DNA of 64,000 nt from Opisthocomus hoazin (GCF_030867145.1 NC_134440.1:8990001-9054000), one strand, 5' to 3'. Positions 25,001-37,100 are shown, counted from the stretch's first letter. Notes: generated by a model not told the origin, from the letters alone. Made by a program: numbers and translations.

Positions 25001-25075
25001 GAGGAACCAGCTGGTCAGAATAAGGACAACCTTGAATGCAAAAGCCTAAATGCAGAGCAAAAACAGCTGGAATAA
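9965..25075 (+). CDS. SPPL2B: SPPL2B, signal peptide peptidase-like 2B (exons 2-15; exon 1 not found)
   Basis: GxGD-type intramembrane aspartyl protease of the signal peptide peptidase family. The family cleaves type II membrane stubs such as TNF-alpha and BRI2 after ectodomain shedding, in endosomal and plasma membranes. Fourteen exons with GT-AG borders join in phase: 9965-10084, 12256-12438, 13151-13240, 13625-13764, 14614-14756, 15613-15709, 15866-15982, 17471-17552, 18361-18435, 18565-18627, 20088-20187, 21210-21287, 23644-23804 and 24788-25075. Together they give 578 codons plus TAA; the human protein has 592 residues including a ~22-residue exon 1, so only the signal peptide is missing. 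An N-terminal PA-type lumenal domain with two N-glycosylation sequons is followed by nine predicted membrane segments, carrying YD (18394-18399), GFGD (20163-20174) and PAL (23703-23711). The 2B assignment over 2A rests on near-identity to human SPPL2B through the TM region and on TMPRSS9 being next door. All catalytic motifs are intact. Confidence 0.95.
12256..12438 (+). CDS. SPPL2B: SPPL2B exon 3
   Basis: Encodes the core of the protease-associated (PA) domain, with the [14 protein letters not shown] and [13 protein letters not shown] signatures. 61 codons, phase 0 on both sides. NCT is an N-glycosylation sequon also found in the human protein. Confidence 0.95.
12540..12564. repeat. (TA)n(TG)n microsatellite
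   Basis: A (TA)n run passes directly into (TG)n in SPPL2B intron 3, a compound dinucleotide repeat likely to vary in length. Confidence 0.85.
13151..13240 (+). CDS. SPPL2B: SPPL2B exon 4
   Basis: 30 codons ([20 protein letters not shown]...MLDIGK) completing the PA domain. NRS is a second sequon. The acceptor CTTTCAG and donor GTAAAC are in phase 0. Confidence 0.93.
13625..13764 (+). CDS. SPPL2B: SPPL2B exon 5
   Basis: Encodes the end of the lumenal domain and TM1 ([20 protein letters not shown], then [16 protein letters not shown]). It ends in phase 2 with donor GTGAGT. The DYN-to-SRD block is nearly invariant in SPPL2 proteins. Confidence 0.95.
14614..14756 (+). CDS. SPPL2B: SPPL2B exon 6
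   Basis: Encodes a basic/acidic loop ([20 protein letters not shown]) followed by TM2 ([20 protein letters not shown]). It ends in phase 1. Acceptor CTTTCAG, donor GTACTC. Confidence 0.94.
15613..15709 (+). CDS. SPPL2B: SPPL2B exon 7
   Basis: Encodes TM3 ([20 protein letters not shown]) and the basic loop [11 protein letters not shown]. The first residues read VSV where human has VYV, a one-residue difference (Tyr to Ser). Donor GTGTGT, phase 2. Confidence 0.92.
15866..15982 (+). CDS. SPPL2B: SPPL2B exon 8
   Basis: Encodes [20 protein letters not shown] and the following membrane segment, ending GIFRNEDQ. Acceptor TTTTCAG, donor GTAAGT, phase 2. Confidence 0.94.
17147..17352 (-). repeat. 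Old CR1 fragment (RT region) in SPPL2B intron 8
   Basis: The reverse complement encodes a CR1 RT piece ([19 protein letters not shown] followed by a degraded IYLDFSKAF equivalent). It is interrupted by indels, lacks the 3' end, and is more diverged than the other copies. Confidence 0.8.
17471..17552 (+). CDS. SPPL2B: SPPL2B exon 9
   Basis: Encodes [20 protein letters not shown] followed by IRLPTFK, a block conserved from SPP to SPPL2. Acceptor CTTTAG, donor GTATGC, ending in phase 0. Confidence 0.95.
18361..18435 (+). CDS. SPPL2B: SPPL2B exon 10 (catalytic YD helix)
   Basis: 25 codons encoding TM6 with the first catalytic motif: [18 protein letters not shown]. The Asp codon is at 18397-18399. 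The acceptor TTCATTCAG and donor GTAAGT are in phase 0. Confidence 0.96.
18565..18627 (+). CDS. SPPL2B: SPPL2B exon 11
   Basis: 21 codons, [20 protein letters not shown] plus K, the hydrophilic loop between the two catalytic helices. Phase 0 on both sides, so the exon could be skipped without a frameshift. Confidence 0.94.
20088..20187 (+). CDS. SPPL2B: SPPL2B exon 12 (catalytic GFGD helix)
   Basis: Encodes [10 protein letters not shown] and the TM7 motif [15 protein letters not shown] lies at 20163-20174, with the second catalytic Asp at 20172-20174. The acceptor ends AAG and the donor is GTATTT, phase 1. Confidence 0.96.
21210..21287 (+). CDS. SPPL2B: SPPL2B exon 13
   Basis: Encodes [20 protein letters not shown] and VACTI, the end of TM7, a short loop and the start of TM8. 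Acceptor TTTCCTAG, donor GTATGT, phase 1 on both sides. Confidence 0.95.
22541..23014 (-). repeat. CR1 LINE 3' fragment in SPPL2B intron 13
   Basis: The reverse complement ends in AATGATTTTATG preceded by a CCAACCAAAATG-type terminal block. It carries the CR1 ORF2 C-terminal frame ([20 protein letters not shown]). It is about 470 bp and 5'-truncated. Confidence 0.88.
23644..23804 (+). CDS. SPPL2B: SPPL2B exon 14 (PAL motif)
   Basis: Encodes TM8-TM9 with [18 protein letters not shown] is at 23703-23711. It ends in GSGFA, phase 0. The PAL motif packs against the active site in SPP/presenilin-family proteases. Reading through the donor would add only six residues before a stop. Confidence 0.96.
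24085..24145. repeat. AT-rich low-complexity tract
   Basis: About 60 bases of nearly pure A/T, with palindromic ATATTATAT blocks, in SPPL2B intron 14. Confidence 0.7.
24788..25075 (+). CDS. SPPL2B: SPPL2B exon 15, cytosolic tail and stop
   Basis: Encodes a 95-residue hydrophilic, acidic C-terminal tail beginning [20 protein letters not shown] and ending KQLE, then TAA at 25073-25075. Only the first residues resemble the human tail; beyond that it is divergent, which is usual for SPPL2B tails. Confidence 0.9.
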   Translation, partial: KDLPQPPLVIASVNCSELPKDSNVPASQQDTEQMTNPTLHVKELRGPTSAAEELADTNTKTDQSEISIAQSEEPAGQNKDNLECKSLNAEQKQLE

Positions 25076-27100
25076 ACAATGCGATAAGAACTCCTTATTT
25101 TCCCTCACAAACATATCCATGTAAAACCAGTATGTATTTAGGACTGGTTTAGTAGTGTTTGCATTCATTGAGGAACCTCTCTGGGAGTCTGATCATCAAA
25201 TCCAACAACGAACGTTCTGCCTCCAGCTTCGGTACAGCTGTACACTTCAAATATCTTTCTGAAATATGGTGCTCTACAAGGGTTCTGATGTATGGATTTC
25301 AACGATCATTTTATTAGTGAATGCCTTTGACCGTTCCATTTTCGTTATACCGGGGTAGTATTAAGAGTCGTTATTTACAAGGTACTCTGTGCTTGTGTGG
25401 CTATTTTGCTGCTTCAGCATAGTGTAGGTGATCATGGAGGAAAAGCATTGGACAACTCTGCTACAATGCTTAGCTGAGAGAAACCTGATAGGTTTTTTTA
25501 GCACTTTCCCTATTGTCACCTTTTACTTTACTTTTCCCTACTTGTCAAAGCCATTGATACAAGGGAATGCCTGAGTATAAACTGATGTTCAGGAAATGCA
25601 GAGAATGGTTCAATTGCCAGCCTCTGAAAGGGTTTTACTACCGTGGTGCATTCAATGCATCTCTTAACTTTTTTTTGTCTGTGTTTTTACTTCCAGGTAC
25701 CTGGGTTGGCTACTAGTCTAGTTTGAAAGGCAGGATGAATGGAGCTACAGGAAGCTTGCTAAGCACTCGTGTGAACTCCTAGGGCTGTCTGAAAACAGGC
25801 AGTGTTTGTCAGAGAACACTGTCTGGAAGCAAAAGCATGTACAGGATGTTTAATGTTTTAGAAACAAGATACAAGCAAAATAGGTAAGAAAATAGGCAGT
25901 GGCACTATACTAAGCTAATAGGCAGTATTTTCATTGGGAAAATGTTAAAGTAAAGCAGGGAAAATGTTAAAGCAGTATGAGTTCATATGTTTGGGGTTTC
26001 AAGCTTCTGCTTGTTACTCCTTTAAGGAATGTAATTGCAATTTCTAATTCTGAAGAACATAACCTGGTGTTTTCATTCCCAAGGGAGCACATGTGGTGCT
26101 GTAGTCAGTTGTGATTTGAAGCTACTTGCTGCTCAGTAACTAACGAACTGCCTCAGTCAGTTTTGTCGCTGTCCCCGGAGCAGCCGAAGCATGGCCTGCT
26201 AGGTAGGGTCTGGAAGGAGGCTGTGATCGAACCGATTACTTTGCGCCTCTTGCTACATGATGTTGTGAAGGACTAAGTTGGTGAATTTCACACTTGCTGG
26301 GGTGCTGCTGGTCTTACTTTATAGTCCTGAAATTGTGCATTTTCCTGCATATGATGGAGTCTTTTATGCATTAACTTTTGTACACATAGAGGGATGATGT
26401 GATTTGCATATTATTTATATTCCATCTAAGAACATTTGGCTTTATGAAAGATGTCTGTTCTACACTTAAATTGCAATCCCAGAAAGCTTCAAACACTTCA
26501 CGTTAACACTCAAGTAGAAAATTGAAGTGTTCTAGGATCATAGAATATGATTCCAAATTGCATGGAAGGAATACTCTTCAGAGGATTTGAGAGCCTGAAA
26601 TGGGATTTGCAAATTATCGTCATAGTGGCACGATCCGAGGCAATCGGAGTCTCCAGTTGGCATGTGGAGCTGGAGTCTGAAGGGCTCGCTTTTAACACCT
26701 GTCGGTTAAATTTCAGCTATTGGCTTTTTGCCTAGGTCTTTCCAAAGTTTGCCCTGTGCTTTTTGGATGATAACTTCTGGTTTTGTCTGTCCCACGTTGG
26801 GTGGATGGAATTCTTTCTCTAGAGTGTGAAAGGCTTTCTGTAAAACCACGCTGTGGCTTCAGAGTTTTACCAGCTTCATAGAGCCTCAAGCCCTGTCTGA
26901 TAAGTTGATTTAATGGCGAGTTTCTTGAAAGGCTTCCTGAGTCCAAAGGCCTGCACTACATATAATTTACAAATCGCCCTAAGGGAACATAGCAGTACTA
27001 AGGAGATCTGGGTTTCGGTCTCCTCTGGAATGGACTATGTTACTTTTGCCAGCAGTATTCTGAACCAATTATGACTAATAAAAAGCAACAGAGACATTTC
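25076..27100 (+). other. SPPL2B: Probable SPPL2B 3' UTR
   Basis: Sequence after the stop codon is non-coding and repeat-free on inspection up to an AATAAA at 27077-27082. A cleavage site about 15-25 bases later would give a 3' UTR of about 2.0 kb. Further AATAAA hexamers at 32730-32735 and 34102-34107 could serve longer forms. The end is inferred, not shown. Confidence 0.45.
27077..27082 (+). terminator. Candidate SPPL2B polyadenylation signal
   Basis: An AATAAA hexamer 2.0 kb after the SPPL2B stop codon, the first canonical signal I noticed downstream of it. Confidence 0.4.
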
Positions 27101-27651
27101 ACTGAAAACTTCAGCCAGCTGGATTATGCCTTAATTTAAGCCATTGTAGAAGTATGTATATTAAATTAAGAAAACAATCTTGTGTTTAAATAATGAACTT
27201 GACAAATAGCAAGAAAAAAGTTTGGAGACTGACTCAAAGTTCTATGTTCTTTTTGCCTCGATTGTCTTTCAGTCATAATGTTATTTGGAATAGCTTTTTA
27301 TATACTTAAAAGCCAGTAGTTTTCTGATGATGAAGCATTAAGTTTTATCATTTACTTGAAAGTGTATTTTAACATTTGTTCTCGTATGTTGTGGGTTAGG
27401 AAACAGTTTATTTCTCAAATTGTTTATAACTCAATTAAAATGGAAGAATTCATAACGCTTACTTGTAGGCATTTAGCAGGTGCTTTGTTCACATTATGTT
27501 CTAGATAGGTCTGCTTGGAGCATGTGCTTCACCTTGTGTTTCTGGGGGGGTTTCCATCTATTTTGAAGTGTGTGGGGGGGGTTAATTTTATTTTTTCTTC
27601 AAACTACAAAGATCAATGCAGAAAAATCCAATAGCTACTCAGTGCAATATC

Positions 27652-27742
27652 TCACAGAACCACAGGATGGTAGGGGCTGGAAGGGGCCTCTGGAGGGCAT
27701 CTCGTCCAACCCCCCTGCTGAAGCAGGGTCACCCAGAGCAGG
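27652..27742 (-). repeat. Short CR1 3' fragment
   Basis: About 90 bases match the CR1 3' end in reverse (CACAGAACCACAGGATGG, then a CCCCCCTGCTGAAGCAGGGT block). It is severely 5'-truncated. Confidence 0.8.
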
Positions 27743-28262
27743 TGATCTCCAGTTAAAGTATGTAAACTGGCAAGGAGTTGCATGCTTTGACTATTCCAGT
27801 ACTGTACAAACCCTGGTGCACCAGTTTGGCAGCGACTGTTCGGACTCTGATCCTGGGCACTTCAATCCCTTCCAGCAAAAACCAAGGCTGTGCTTTTTTG
27901 TGTTTCGAAACCTCCCCGACCAGCTTAATGTAAAACTTAATGTTGTGTAGCAAAATGTGAAGATATGTTCAGTGTAGCTGACTCTGATTTTATTTGATGA
28001 TTGCAGCTATATATCCCACACAAACTTGAGTTCAGGTGCTGGAAGTAATGAAAATGATGTTGATGTTGAAAGTAATGTTGATGTGCGTCTTGTTTACATC
28101 TTTCACATACTAAGCCTTTAGGTAACTATCTAAAAGTTCAATAATAAGGATTCTGTTTCTGAAAAAATGTGCATGTCTTCAGGGGAAGCACTTGGTTTAG
28201 TAGTAAAAAAATAATCCACCTGAAAAAACTCACAACCACCAACCCACTAAAAAACACATTAC

Positions 28263-28287
28263 AAAAAAAAAAAAAAAAAAAAAAAAA
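28263..28287. repeat. Poly(A) tract in A/C-rich low-complexity sequence
   Basis: A 25-base A run inside roughly 160 bases of A/C-rich low-complexity sequence (28190-28350). No retroposed sequence is recognisable upstream of it. Confidence 0.8.
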
Positions 28288-29400
28288 CCAAAAAACCACC
28301 AAATCAGCCAAACAAATTTAAAAACCCCAAACGAAAAACAGCCCGAAAACCTCTCTGGATCACAGCAGTGAGGATCAGGTTCTTTCCTGGGTCTGAAATT
28401 ACTAAGTATCAGTGCATTGGACCAAGTGTTTGGTAATGCAGCTGAAGGTAGAATGCAGCCTGAAAGACTACTAAGGGTGACTAGTGAGGGAGAAGTATCC
28501 CAAGCCCTCTTTTGGGAATTTTTTTCTTGTCACAAATTAAGAGCATTTTAAATGAAATACATTTTAAAAAAATGTATTCAAAAAATATATGCTGTTTTTA
28601 CCAGTGGCAGGAGAAAAGAACATGTCCACATATGTAAGAATTATACTTGTGAAATTATTTAATGTTTTCTCTAAATTTGGGTAAATGCCAGAAGGCAGAA
28701 AATGTGCAGCACAGCGTATTTTCCAATAGATTTATTAATGTGTCTAATACAGCGCTTCATTTAGAAAACTGTTAATTTCACTTTTTCCTCCTTCTTGTGT
28801 ATTAACCATACCAAATTTCTTGACCTTTTTACATGATGTCTTGATCTCGGCTAACCAGTCAGGCTGCTCCTTTCCTGCAGGAGCCCTCCATACGCCTTGT
28901 GTTAGGAATGCCTTGCAAGTCTCTTACAGCATTTTTCAGACACGCACATTTCTGTGTTTCAGATTTGGTGTTTGCATCCATGATGAGTTTCTCAGCCTGA
29001 GAACCTGTCGTGACTATCGTGGTAGTGCCTGTAGGCTTCTCAGTGTGCTGGGCGATAGCACTGACTGTGGAGCCAGAAAGAAGCTAGCTGCTAAACTGTG
29101 CTGAAATAGTATGATCTGGAGCTTGAAGAACGTGGCTGCATTCATTGCTGAATTAATACGCCGTTTGGGAGGTGCCGTGTGTTTACTTGCAGCTCTTACT
29201 TTATTGTCTGGTGTCCGATGGGCAACAGGATGCTTAGAGAACTTAAAGGTAGTTTTCTACTTAACCACAGACTTGTGTTCTCCTGTAGGTTCTGGCTTTG
29301 AGAGCTCTTTCAGAACGCAGTACTTGGGTCTGCATATATGCTCAGTGTCTGCAGGATATCTCACCCCACAGTTGTTAGATCTTTTCCTGGTCAGCCAATT

Positions 29401-29421
29401 AAAAAAAAAAAAAAAAAAAAA
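29401..29421. repeat. Poly(A) tract
   Basis: A run of about 21 A with no recognisable retroposed sequence upstream. Confidence 0.8.
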
Positions 29422-32400
29422 GAGCCTATATTGGGTGTTTGGTAGCAACGTTGCCTTGAAGTAAATGCTTACATGCAGCTATCTTAGTGCAAGATCCTGC
29501 AGCTTTGTTCTTGCCTGTCTGCTCAGTAGCCCCACGGTTGAGTAGCGCGTGTGTTTCTGGTTTCTTGCACTACACTGGCTGTTGAGGTTGTAAAGCCCTG
29601 TCGTACTTCTTTTTAATGGCACCTTTGTTGATTATCAATTAACAAAACAGAGTATTGCATATAAGCTTTCATCGTTTGGCCTGTTGCTTGTAGTACATTT
29701 GTGAGTAAGTAAGCTAACCAAGCAGTAATGTGCAGCTAGTGCCTGTTCACACTTGATGCGCATCACATCGACACAGGAAGTGTTTGAAATATCGACACAC
29801 CAGCAGATCCAAATATTTGTCCGCAGCCTGCAGAGGTGGTGCCTTTTTCCATGACAGATATAATCTCTGAGGCTTTAAAATAAAATCTGTGTAAGGGCTG
29901 CATCCTCAGGAAAATGAGGACATTATTATTACAGAGTCCAGAAGAGAGCAGGAACTATGATCAGAGGTCTGGAAAACAGAAAGATGAATCTTTAGGTGTT
30001 TTATCTAGAGTGGTTTCTCAGCTGGCCAGCGGGACATGAAGCACGGAGTCACACTGACAAGCTCTTTGGCTTTTCAGTTGAGGCTCCATGCCAGTGCTGC
30101 TAGGCAGGGTGGAGAGGGAAAGGGAAAGAAAAAAGTGAAGGTGGCTGAGAAGGCATGAGATGGTGAAAAAGAAGGCAGTGGAAGAGTTTACTCCAGAGAG
30201 GTCCAAACTACTACTCCAAAGAGAAGACCTAAGGGCATGTATGATAAATATCCCAAAATCTGAAATGCTACTGCAAATTGGAAAAACAAACAAACTTTTT
30301 TGTTTTTTTTCAAGTAGGGATGGTGTTAGAATTAATAAACTTAAATTACAGCAAGGGTATTGTGGGGCTGGCGATAGAAAAATCTGTAAGAATGGCAACC
30401 ATCTTAACTGGTTAGCCATGGGAAGCAGGTGACACCTCAGTGGGGTAGGGCTGTTTCCAGGGCATGCTGTTGCTGAGCTCATCTTGTCCTGAGAGTGAAG
30501 GAATTGAACCCCGTAGACAAGAGCTGTGGCATGGCACTTGCGTTAGGGGCCAGCGAAGAAGCCTCGGCGCACTTCAGTCCAGGAGCAGTCTGAGGGTCGG
30601 GCTTTCCATCGTTCAGTGCCATCACAGCGCGAACTTCGTCACGTAGCAGTTGGTTGATACCTTAGGAGTGCTCTAACGGAGTTTTGCAGGCGTTGTGACT
30701 GATGATTCACATCTTGTATCACAAAGACTCTTGGTTTTGTTTTGCTAATTTAAAGATGATAAATCCTCTGGAAAGAAACCACATCAAAGCACGTGTCAAA
30801 ATAGATGCAGACAGATACAGAGTAGGTATCTCTACTGAGATAAGAATTTTTTTTTAAATGTGTGTTTAATGCGTTGAATTGCATTGAATGTTTCTGGCAC
30901 TCTGGAATGTTTTTGGAACAGGACAGGCTTGTGTGCTACCAGAAGCACTGGCACAAGAGAATTGTCTCTTCACTGATCCTCTGTATCTTCTGCATTTCTC
31001 AATTGTGTGCTCTTCTGTGAGCGTTTCACCTTTGCCTTTTCCTGTTTTACAGGTAAATATTCAAATTCTGTGGAGTAAAGATGAGGTTTTGCTGTCTGTT
31101 GATTCGTGATAGATGATAAATAATGTGTTTCAATTATTTTTTTCTTGAATTGGGAACTGGTATATTGTGCAGAGTGATCTGTAATTTCAGGAACTAGTGG
31201 AGGACTTAACTTTGTGTGATGCAGTGACTCCGTTTTGGTGCTGTTTCCCCAGCAGCTGTTGGGAATATTGCAGCTCTTGGTCCTGTTGTTGATCTGCTGG
31301 TAGCCGAGGGTTACAAGTGCGTATGCTCCTTGGGATCATTTGGAGCCATCTTCCTTAGGTGAAGGCGGCATTACAGTTTACCAAGTTTCTCACAGTGTTT
31401 TCCTGCACATTAGCATGCGAGGTGGAAAACTTCATCCAGGTGTTTATCTCCGAGAAAGCTTTGAGATGAGCTGTAGGCTAGAAATTGTTGGTTGAGGAGT
31501 GCTTACTGCTGACACACGTGCTGCGTGTTGTGAACTTTCTCTGGGTGTTTAATGTCAGCGTTGGTTAGCTGAAGATATGCAGAGACGTGGTCTCAAAGTA
31601 AACAAGCTCATCATAGCTCCTAAAAAAAAAATAGTGATTTGAGCTGGTAGGGTGCCCTGCAGTAGCAGGTAAGCAACACCTGATAGCCAAGTGCTGAACC
31701 TTCTCCTTAAGCCAGAAGTTTCTAAAGGACAGAAATAACTCTGTCCATCGTAAAGGTATAGCTGTAGTCAGGAAAATGCTGTAAACCCATGGCTGACCTG
31801 CCAGCCTCCATTGTGGGTCCAAGCTTGGAGTGGCTGGGGTGGTAGGGAGCTGCCGATGCTGGGGAGGAGCACAATCGCTGACGTGCGTTTTCCTCAGCAA
31901 GAAACCAGTAGGTTGGGTTTTTTATTTACTCTGCTCGGACTGAAGTTGTGCCAATTCACGTTGAACAAAAACTGCAGAACTGTGGCTCGGGTTTAGTTTG
32001 ATGAAAAAATCCGCAGGGGTGCAGTTCAGTGTGGTTTGGGTCAGAATCCATTTTTTTCGTAGTTGACGGGGAGACTTCAAAACAAAAAAGAGCGTGTCAC
32101 GGATGTTACCGCAGACGCTAACGTGGCAGCAAGTTGGGGCCGGGGTGGGGGGTGGGTAGCCTTTTTTTTTTAATTGCCAGTTAATGGCAATGGTCTGCGT
32201 GCACGGGCGTGAACATCTGCTGCCTGTTTGTCTTCGACTCGTGCTTTGTCACTTGTCCTCTCCAGCAACATTTTTAGCCATATTCCTTCAGTTCCTCCAT
32301 CCAGCCCAGTGCTGGAGGACCTGGGGCTCGAGTAACATCCTAGCAACGCCCAAGTCCTGTTTGAACGATGCTAGTGTTGCTTTACTAAAGCTGAACTAAT

Positions 32401-32845
32401 GGTGCTTTGTACGTGGCTCCGGTGGGAGGCTGGAGGTGCAAATGTAGAGCAGCATAAAGAGGATTTGTGAGCTGAGAGTAAGACACCTCTTTGCTTAATG
32501 CTGGTTTCGTGGATGCTTGGTCGTAGCTGCTTTTAGTGAGAAAGCTTGTTCTTGGGAGGTAATATTGTAAGTAGAACAGTTTTAAATGTCTGATGCCTTT
32601 GTGGAAGGGCTTTGTAATAATGTTCAAATAATAGCATGTAGGCTAGTATTGCGAAGAGTGCAAACTCTAAAGGTTGTTAATTTTAGCGCTTGCAAATGCA
32701 TACATGTAACTGCCTACGTACGCATGAGGAATAAATTTTTTAAGCTCGTTTCATAAGGTGCTGAAGGAAGGATTTTCTTGTGATCCAAAACCTATGATAT
32801 ATTTTTGCTATCTAAAGATCTTCTATGCAGTTTGGCCCCTTAAGT

Positions 32846-32915
32846 TAACAAAAAAACCCCCCCACACACACACACAACAAAAAAACCCGAAAAAACCCAC
32901 CCACCCTCAAAAAAA
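32846..32915. repeat. A/C-rich low-complexity tract with (CA)n
   Basis: Alternating A-runs and C-runs around a short (CA)6 block; low complexity and strongly strand-asymmetric. Confidence 0.75.
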
Positions 32916-34101
32916 CCCAACTGAGAGTTGTCTAGTGTAAGAAAACTGTTGTGGAAACTCAGTTCAAATATTTAAATATTTTTCCTGCACGGGGGCAGCT
33001 CTTGCCAAACGAACTGAAGCTGTGGAAGCGAAGTGCAGGTGGTATGGGAAGAATGAGGGAGTTGGTTCTCTGTAAGGATGGTGTCAGTCATCAACAGCTG
33101 TGTCAGGGGCACTGAGAAAATTCATATCCTTCTCTGATGCCCTGATTTTTGTCTTGCACGTCGTTTACCTTGTTAGCTGGTCAGTTAGTCACAAAAGCTG
33201 TGTGTTTTAGTTTTTTAGTTCGTTGGGTTGCTGAATGGCCGAGCCGCTCGTGCAAAGAGAGGAACTCTTTCCACACAGACTGTCGAAGCTGTGGTGTTTG
33301 CCAGGTGAGGACTTGCAGAACTGGTGCATGGTATCTGCAAGGCTAGATGAATCAGTGATTTTGTGACTTTTATCTGTGAGAGAAGTATCTTATATCTATG
33401 GTACAACGAAGATGAATTTTTTAGTTGTTGCTGTTTGCAAGTAATAACAAAGAGCTGAACACGTCACCTTACGAATACCGTCCTGTGCTGACAATAGGAT
33501 AGAGCCATTGCGAAGACCAAGAAAAAAAGCAATGTCATTTCCAGGTAGGAAAAGGTGTTTTTGGTAAACATTTTTCCAACCTGTGGTCTTACCGCAGTAC
33601 GTGCATCAGATGTTCAGTTCGGCCTGGGTGGGTTCTTTCCACCCTCTGTCTGTACAGCTCGTCATGGTTTTGATATCAGCCCTCCCTCTGACTGAATTGC
33701 AGCCTTGTACCCAGTTGCACAGCATAGCATCATATATATATTTTTATATATGTAAATACATTGTAATACATGGTATTTCCAGTGCGAATGTAGGTTTGCT
33801 TCTTCCTTTTGTGATGTAACATGGGAAGAATCCTATTTCAAAATCAACAGTGGAGGGAACAGAATCTTAGGACGAGAGATGAGAAATATCCCAAGGGTTT
33901 CCGCAGAGTGACTTTTCCATGGAGCAATGCAGCCTGTTTCAGGCACACATAGATGTGGTGGAAGAAGGCAAACTCGAAAGTGACTGGTCAGCTGAAGTTG
34001 CAGTGGTTTGGTTTTTTCTGTTTTGCTTTTAAAAAACACTGGAATTTACTTTCCTTTAGCCTGCGTTAGTTTAAAACTGTAAAAATTTTCTAAAACTGTA
34101 A

Positions 34102-34107
34102 AATAAA
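34102..34107 (+). terminator. Candidate polyadenylation signal
   Basis: AATAAA in an A/T-rich setting followed within about 40 bases by a T/G-rich stretch. It could terminate a long SPPL2B isoform or an unannotated transcript. Confidence 0.25.
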
Positions 34108-37100
34108 GATACTTAATTTTTGAACTGAATTTTGCTGTTTTGTATCACCTTTATATTTGAAATCCGGTTGTTTACTTCTTTTTATTATTTGCACCAGAAT
34201 GTGGTAAAATGTCTGTTGTGATTTAAAAGATCACTGCACGGATTCTGTCTTGAGCTGGATTCCACGCAAAATCCTGGACACTTGCCTGTGGCTTTTTCAG
34301 GTTTGCGGTTAACGTGCAAGGCGCGATCCCAGGAACAGGGTTTCACATCCCCGAGCAGCCCACGCCAGCCGTCTCTTCCCTGCTTTCATAACCCCAGCGT
34401 GGTCGCTGTGCCGGTACGGTCAGGCTGGATCTCTTGCATGTTGGAGCGCTGTTGCTTGGGAAGGAGGGTGGTTACTAACAGGCCCTCTTTTAGAAAAATA
34501 GTGAATTTCTGCTGAATTACAAAGTGAATCACGATGTATCTGAGGATGGTACAAACTGGAAGCAGGTGCATTTCCACTCTGGTTTTGTGCCCGTGGTATC
34601 AGTATGTCCTGCATTTCACTTTTAGAGATGCAGTACAGCCGGGAAGACAAAAATTGAGAAATACCTTGTTACCTGGCTTAAAAAAAAAAAAGTTGCAGCA
34701 AGACAGCCTTTCTGTTCCGGCTGTTGCTGGGGAATCAAGAGACAGTTACTTCCATTCAGACAGAGGGTTCAAAACCAGACAGACTGGTTTTGTGTTAAAT
34801 AAAGGATAGTGAAGATACTGTCTGGCCACAGAGCTCATCCTAAGGTATTCTAAACCCCCTCCTGTATTAGCTGAGACAGGAACTGGTATTCTAGATTTAA
34901 ACGTACACCTGTACACTGTAACAAAATTAGCGCAATGAACAAGTTGCGTGCCGTTTATATTCCTGTGTCTGTTGCATAGACATGGCAGACCAGTTGGGTG
35001 TTTTGAAAAAAAAGAAACCCAAACCAAAATGACTGGTCTGGGCACAGAGTAATGCTCTAAAAGGGAATTAAATCATTCAGACCAGAGGATGTCTCCGGGG
35101 CGAGACCCTGAACTGCTGCTCTGCTGAGTTCTTGCAGTGGAGCTGGCCCTTGGCCCTACCAGCAGTAGGGCCTGTGTGGTCTATCACTGTTGATTATCTT
35201 AATTACAGTCAAAGCACCTCCCAGCCACCTTACATATTCACTGAAGGTCTGTCCTACGTGACCATTTCTGCATCTGCAGGAACAGTTTGTGTTGACTGTT
35301 TTCGAGCATCTTATCTCTGTACAACTTGCTGAGCTGTGCAGCAGGAGCCCTGGGGGGAGACTGAAGGGAAGGCTGGATTCTCCCCCTCCCCGGGGCAAGG
35401 GCTCATTCAAGCCCAGGAATTGGGTTGTCTTCAGGGCATGCTGAAATTCCCACCTGGCCAGGTTCTGCAGTGGCTCTTGAATACTTTCTTGTGAAGATGC
35501 TCAGTCAATCCAGTACTTTGTTGTGCAGACCCTCGGTCAATCACCCGGTTTCAGGTCAGTTCGCTGTCTCGGATCGTTCATTGTCTCGCCTATGCAGCCC
35601 ACCAAGCGGGGAGTTCCTCGCCTGGATGACTTGGCTGCGCTGGCTGCAGGGACAACGTTGATCCCCAGCTACAACAACTAAAAGATCCACTTGAATTTTA
35701 TACTCACAGCTCGCTTGTAACAAGTTCATATCTCTTGCCACGTATCCCAAATGATTTTAATTTTTTTTCCTGTTTTGGAACGGAATGAAGATCGGGTAAC
35801 ATACACCGCAAAGAAGAGGGAGCTTTTCACTCACCGTAGTGAGCCGCAGCAGCCCAGACTTCCAGCACTCACAGGCCCAGTGCTGTTGTGTAGTAGAATT
35901 TGAAGAAAGTTACTTGAAGAGAATAATACTGATGATGAGTGAAAATACAAAGCTCTGAACTTCTTTAGCCTTTAAGCATAACATTAGGTAGGAATCTGTG
36001 GTATCTTTCTTTTTTTTGTGGGAACTGTATTCAGGCAAGTACAGTATTTTGAATTTTGATCTCTCTTTTATGTTGTTGTTTAAATACAGTTCTCGTATTC
36101 GTGGTTTGTCAGTCTCCACATCTCTTCAGTATCGCCTCCAAGACAGATCTGGCTCTCTACATCACCCCTGCATACTACTTTCAGTAGAACAGTTCCTTGG
36201 GAAGAGGTGCAGTTTTGGGAAGAGGTGTGCTGTGGGTCACCAGTGGGAGAACAGTGGGTCTCCCTAGGAATCACCCTGGTTCCCCACAGGTGCTCCTGAG
36301 CAAGTCCAATCGACCCCTGGCTCTAGCCCAGGGAAATCCTCCAGTCTTACTGGGTACTTTTAAAACACTGCTTTTTTTCACTTCTGCCTCGCTGGTGAAC
36401 AGCAGTGGAGCAGAAGCAGTAATCTACTGTTATATCCTATTTTTGGGTTGATGTCTCAGATCAGGACAGCTGTCATTAATTCTTGCCTAAGAGGTTTCCA
36501 TAAAAAGTCTAGCTGCTTTAGGGGAAAAAAAGTTACGAGGGCAAATGGCCTTCCATTGTTCCTTCCCAGGCATCCATCAAAATGTTCTTATGGTCTTTAT
36601 CCTTGTCATGGTCAAATATCTACACGTCCTCTGCTAGTGCATGGCCAGATATTCCAGCCGTTCAAATGTTCCTTGTTTTCCTCTGCGTGGAGCAGGGGAA
36701 ATCCTCTTTTCCCAGGAGGATAAAAGGAAACACCGCCCGAGCAGCAAGCCTTGGCCTGGTGCCTCTTCCTGGAGCTGTTCTCCAGCCCCTTGCTGGGCAG
36801 CAGAAGACAGGCAGAGGGTCTGGACGCTCTGCGTGGGCTTAGTCCATACTAGAGGCAGAATTTTTCAGTCTTGTTGAACTTCGGGAGGTTTCTTTTGCCG
36901 TGCCTACTGCACGCTGTTGCCTTAGTACTCACCCGTTAGCCATGGGCAATAGCTCTTTGAAACTGGCAAAAAGATCCACAGTGCCTACTGCAGCGATTAT
37001 GGTGACACTCCAATTTCAAGTGAGAAGTTGGTTTAGAGACCTCCAGAAGTCCATATCAAGAGCATCTTTATTTTGTGCCTTACCTAGGATGGAGGTTAGC

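Noticed and set aside
28820..29104. 94-codon frame in the intergenic region
   Set aside because: No recognisable domain and no splice or promoter support; its length is within chance for this amount of sequence.
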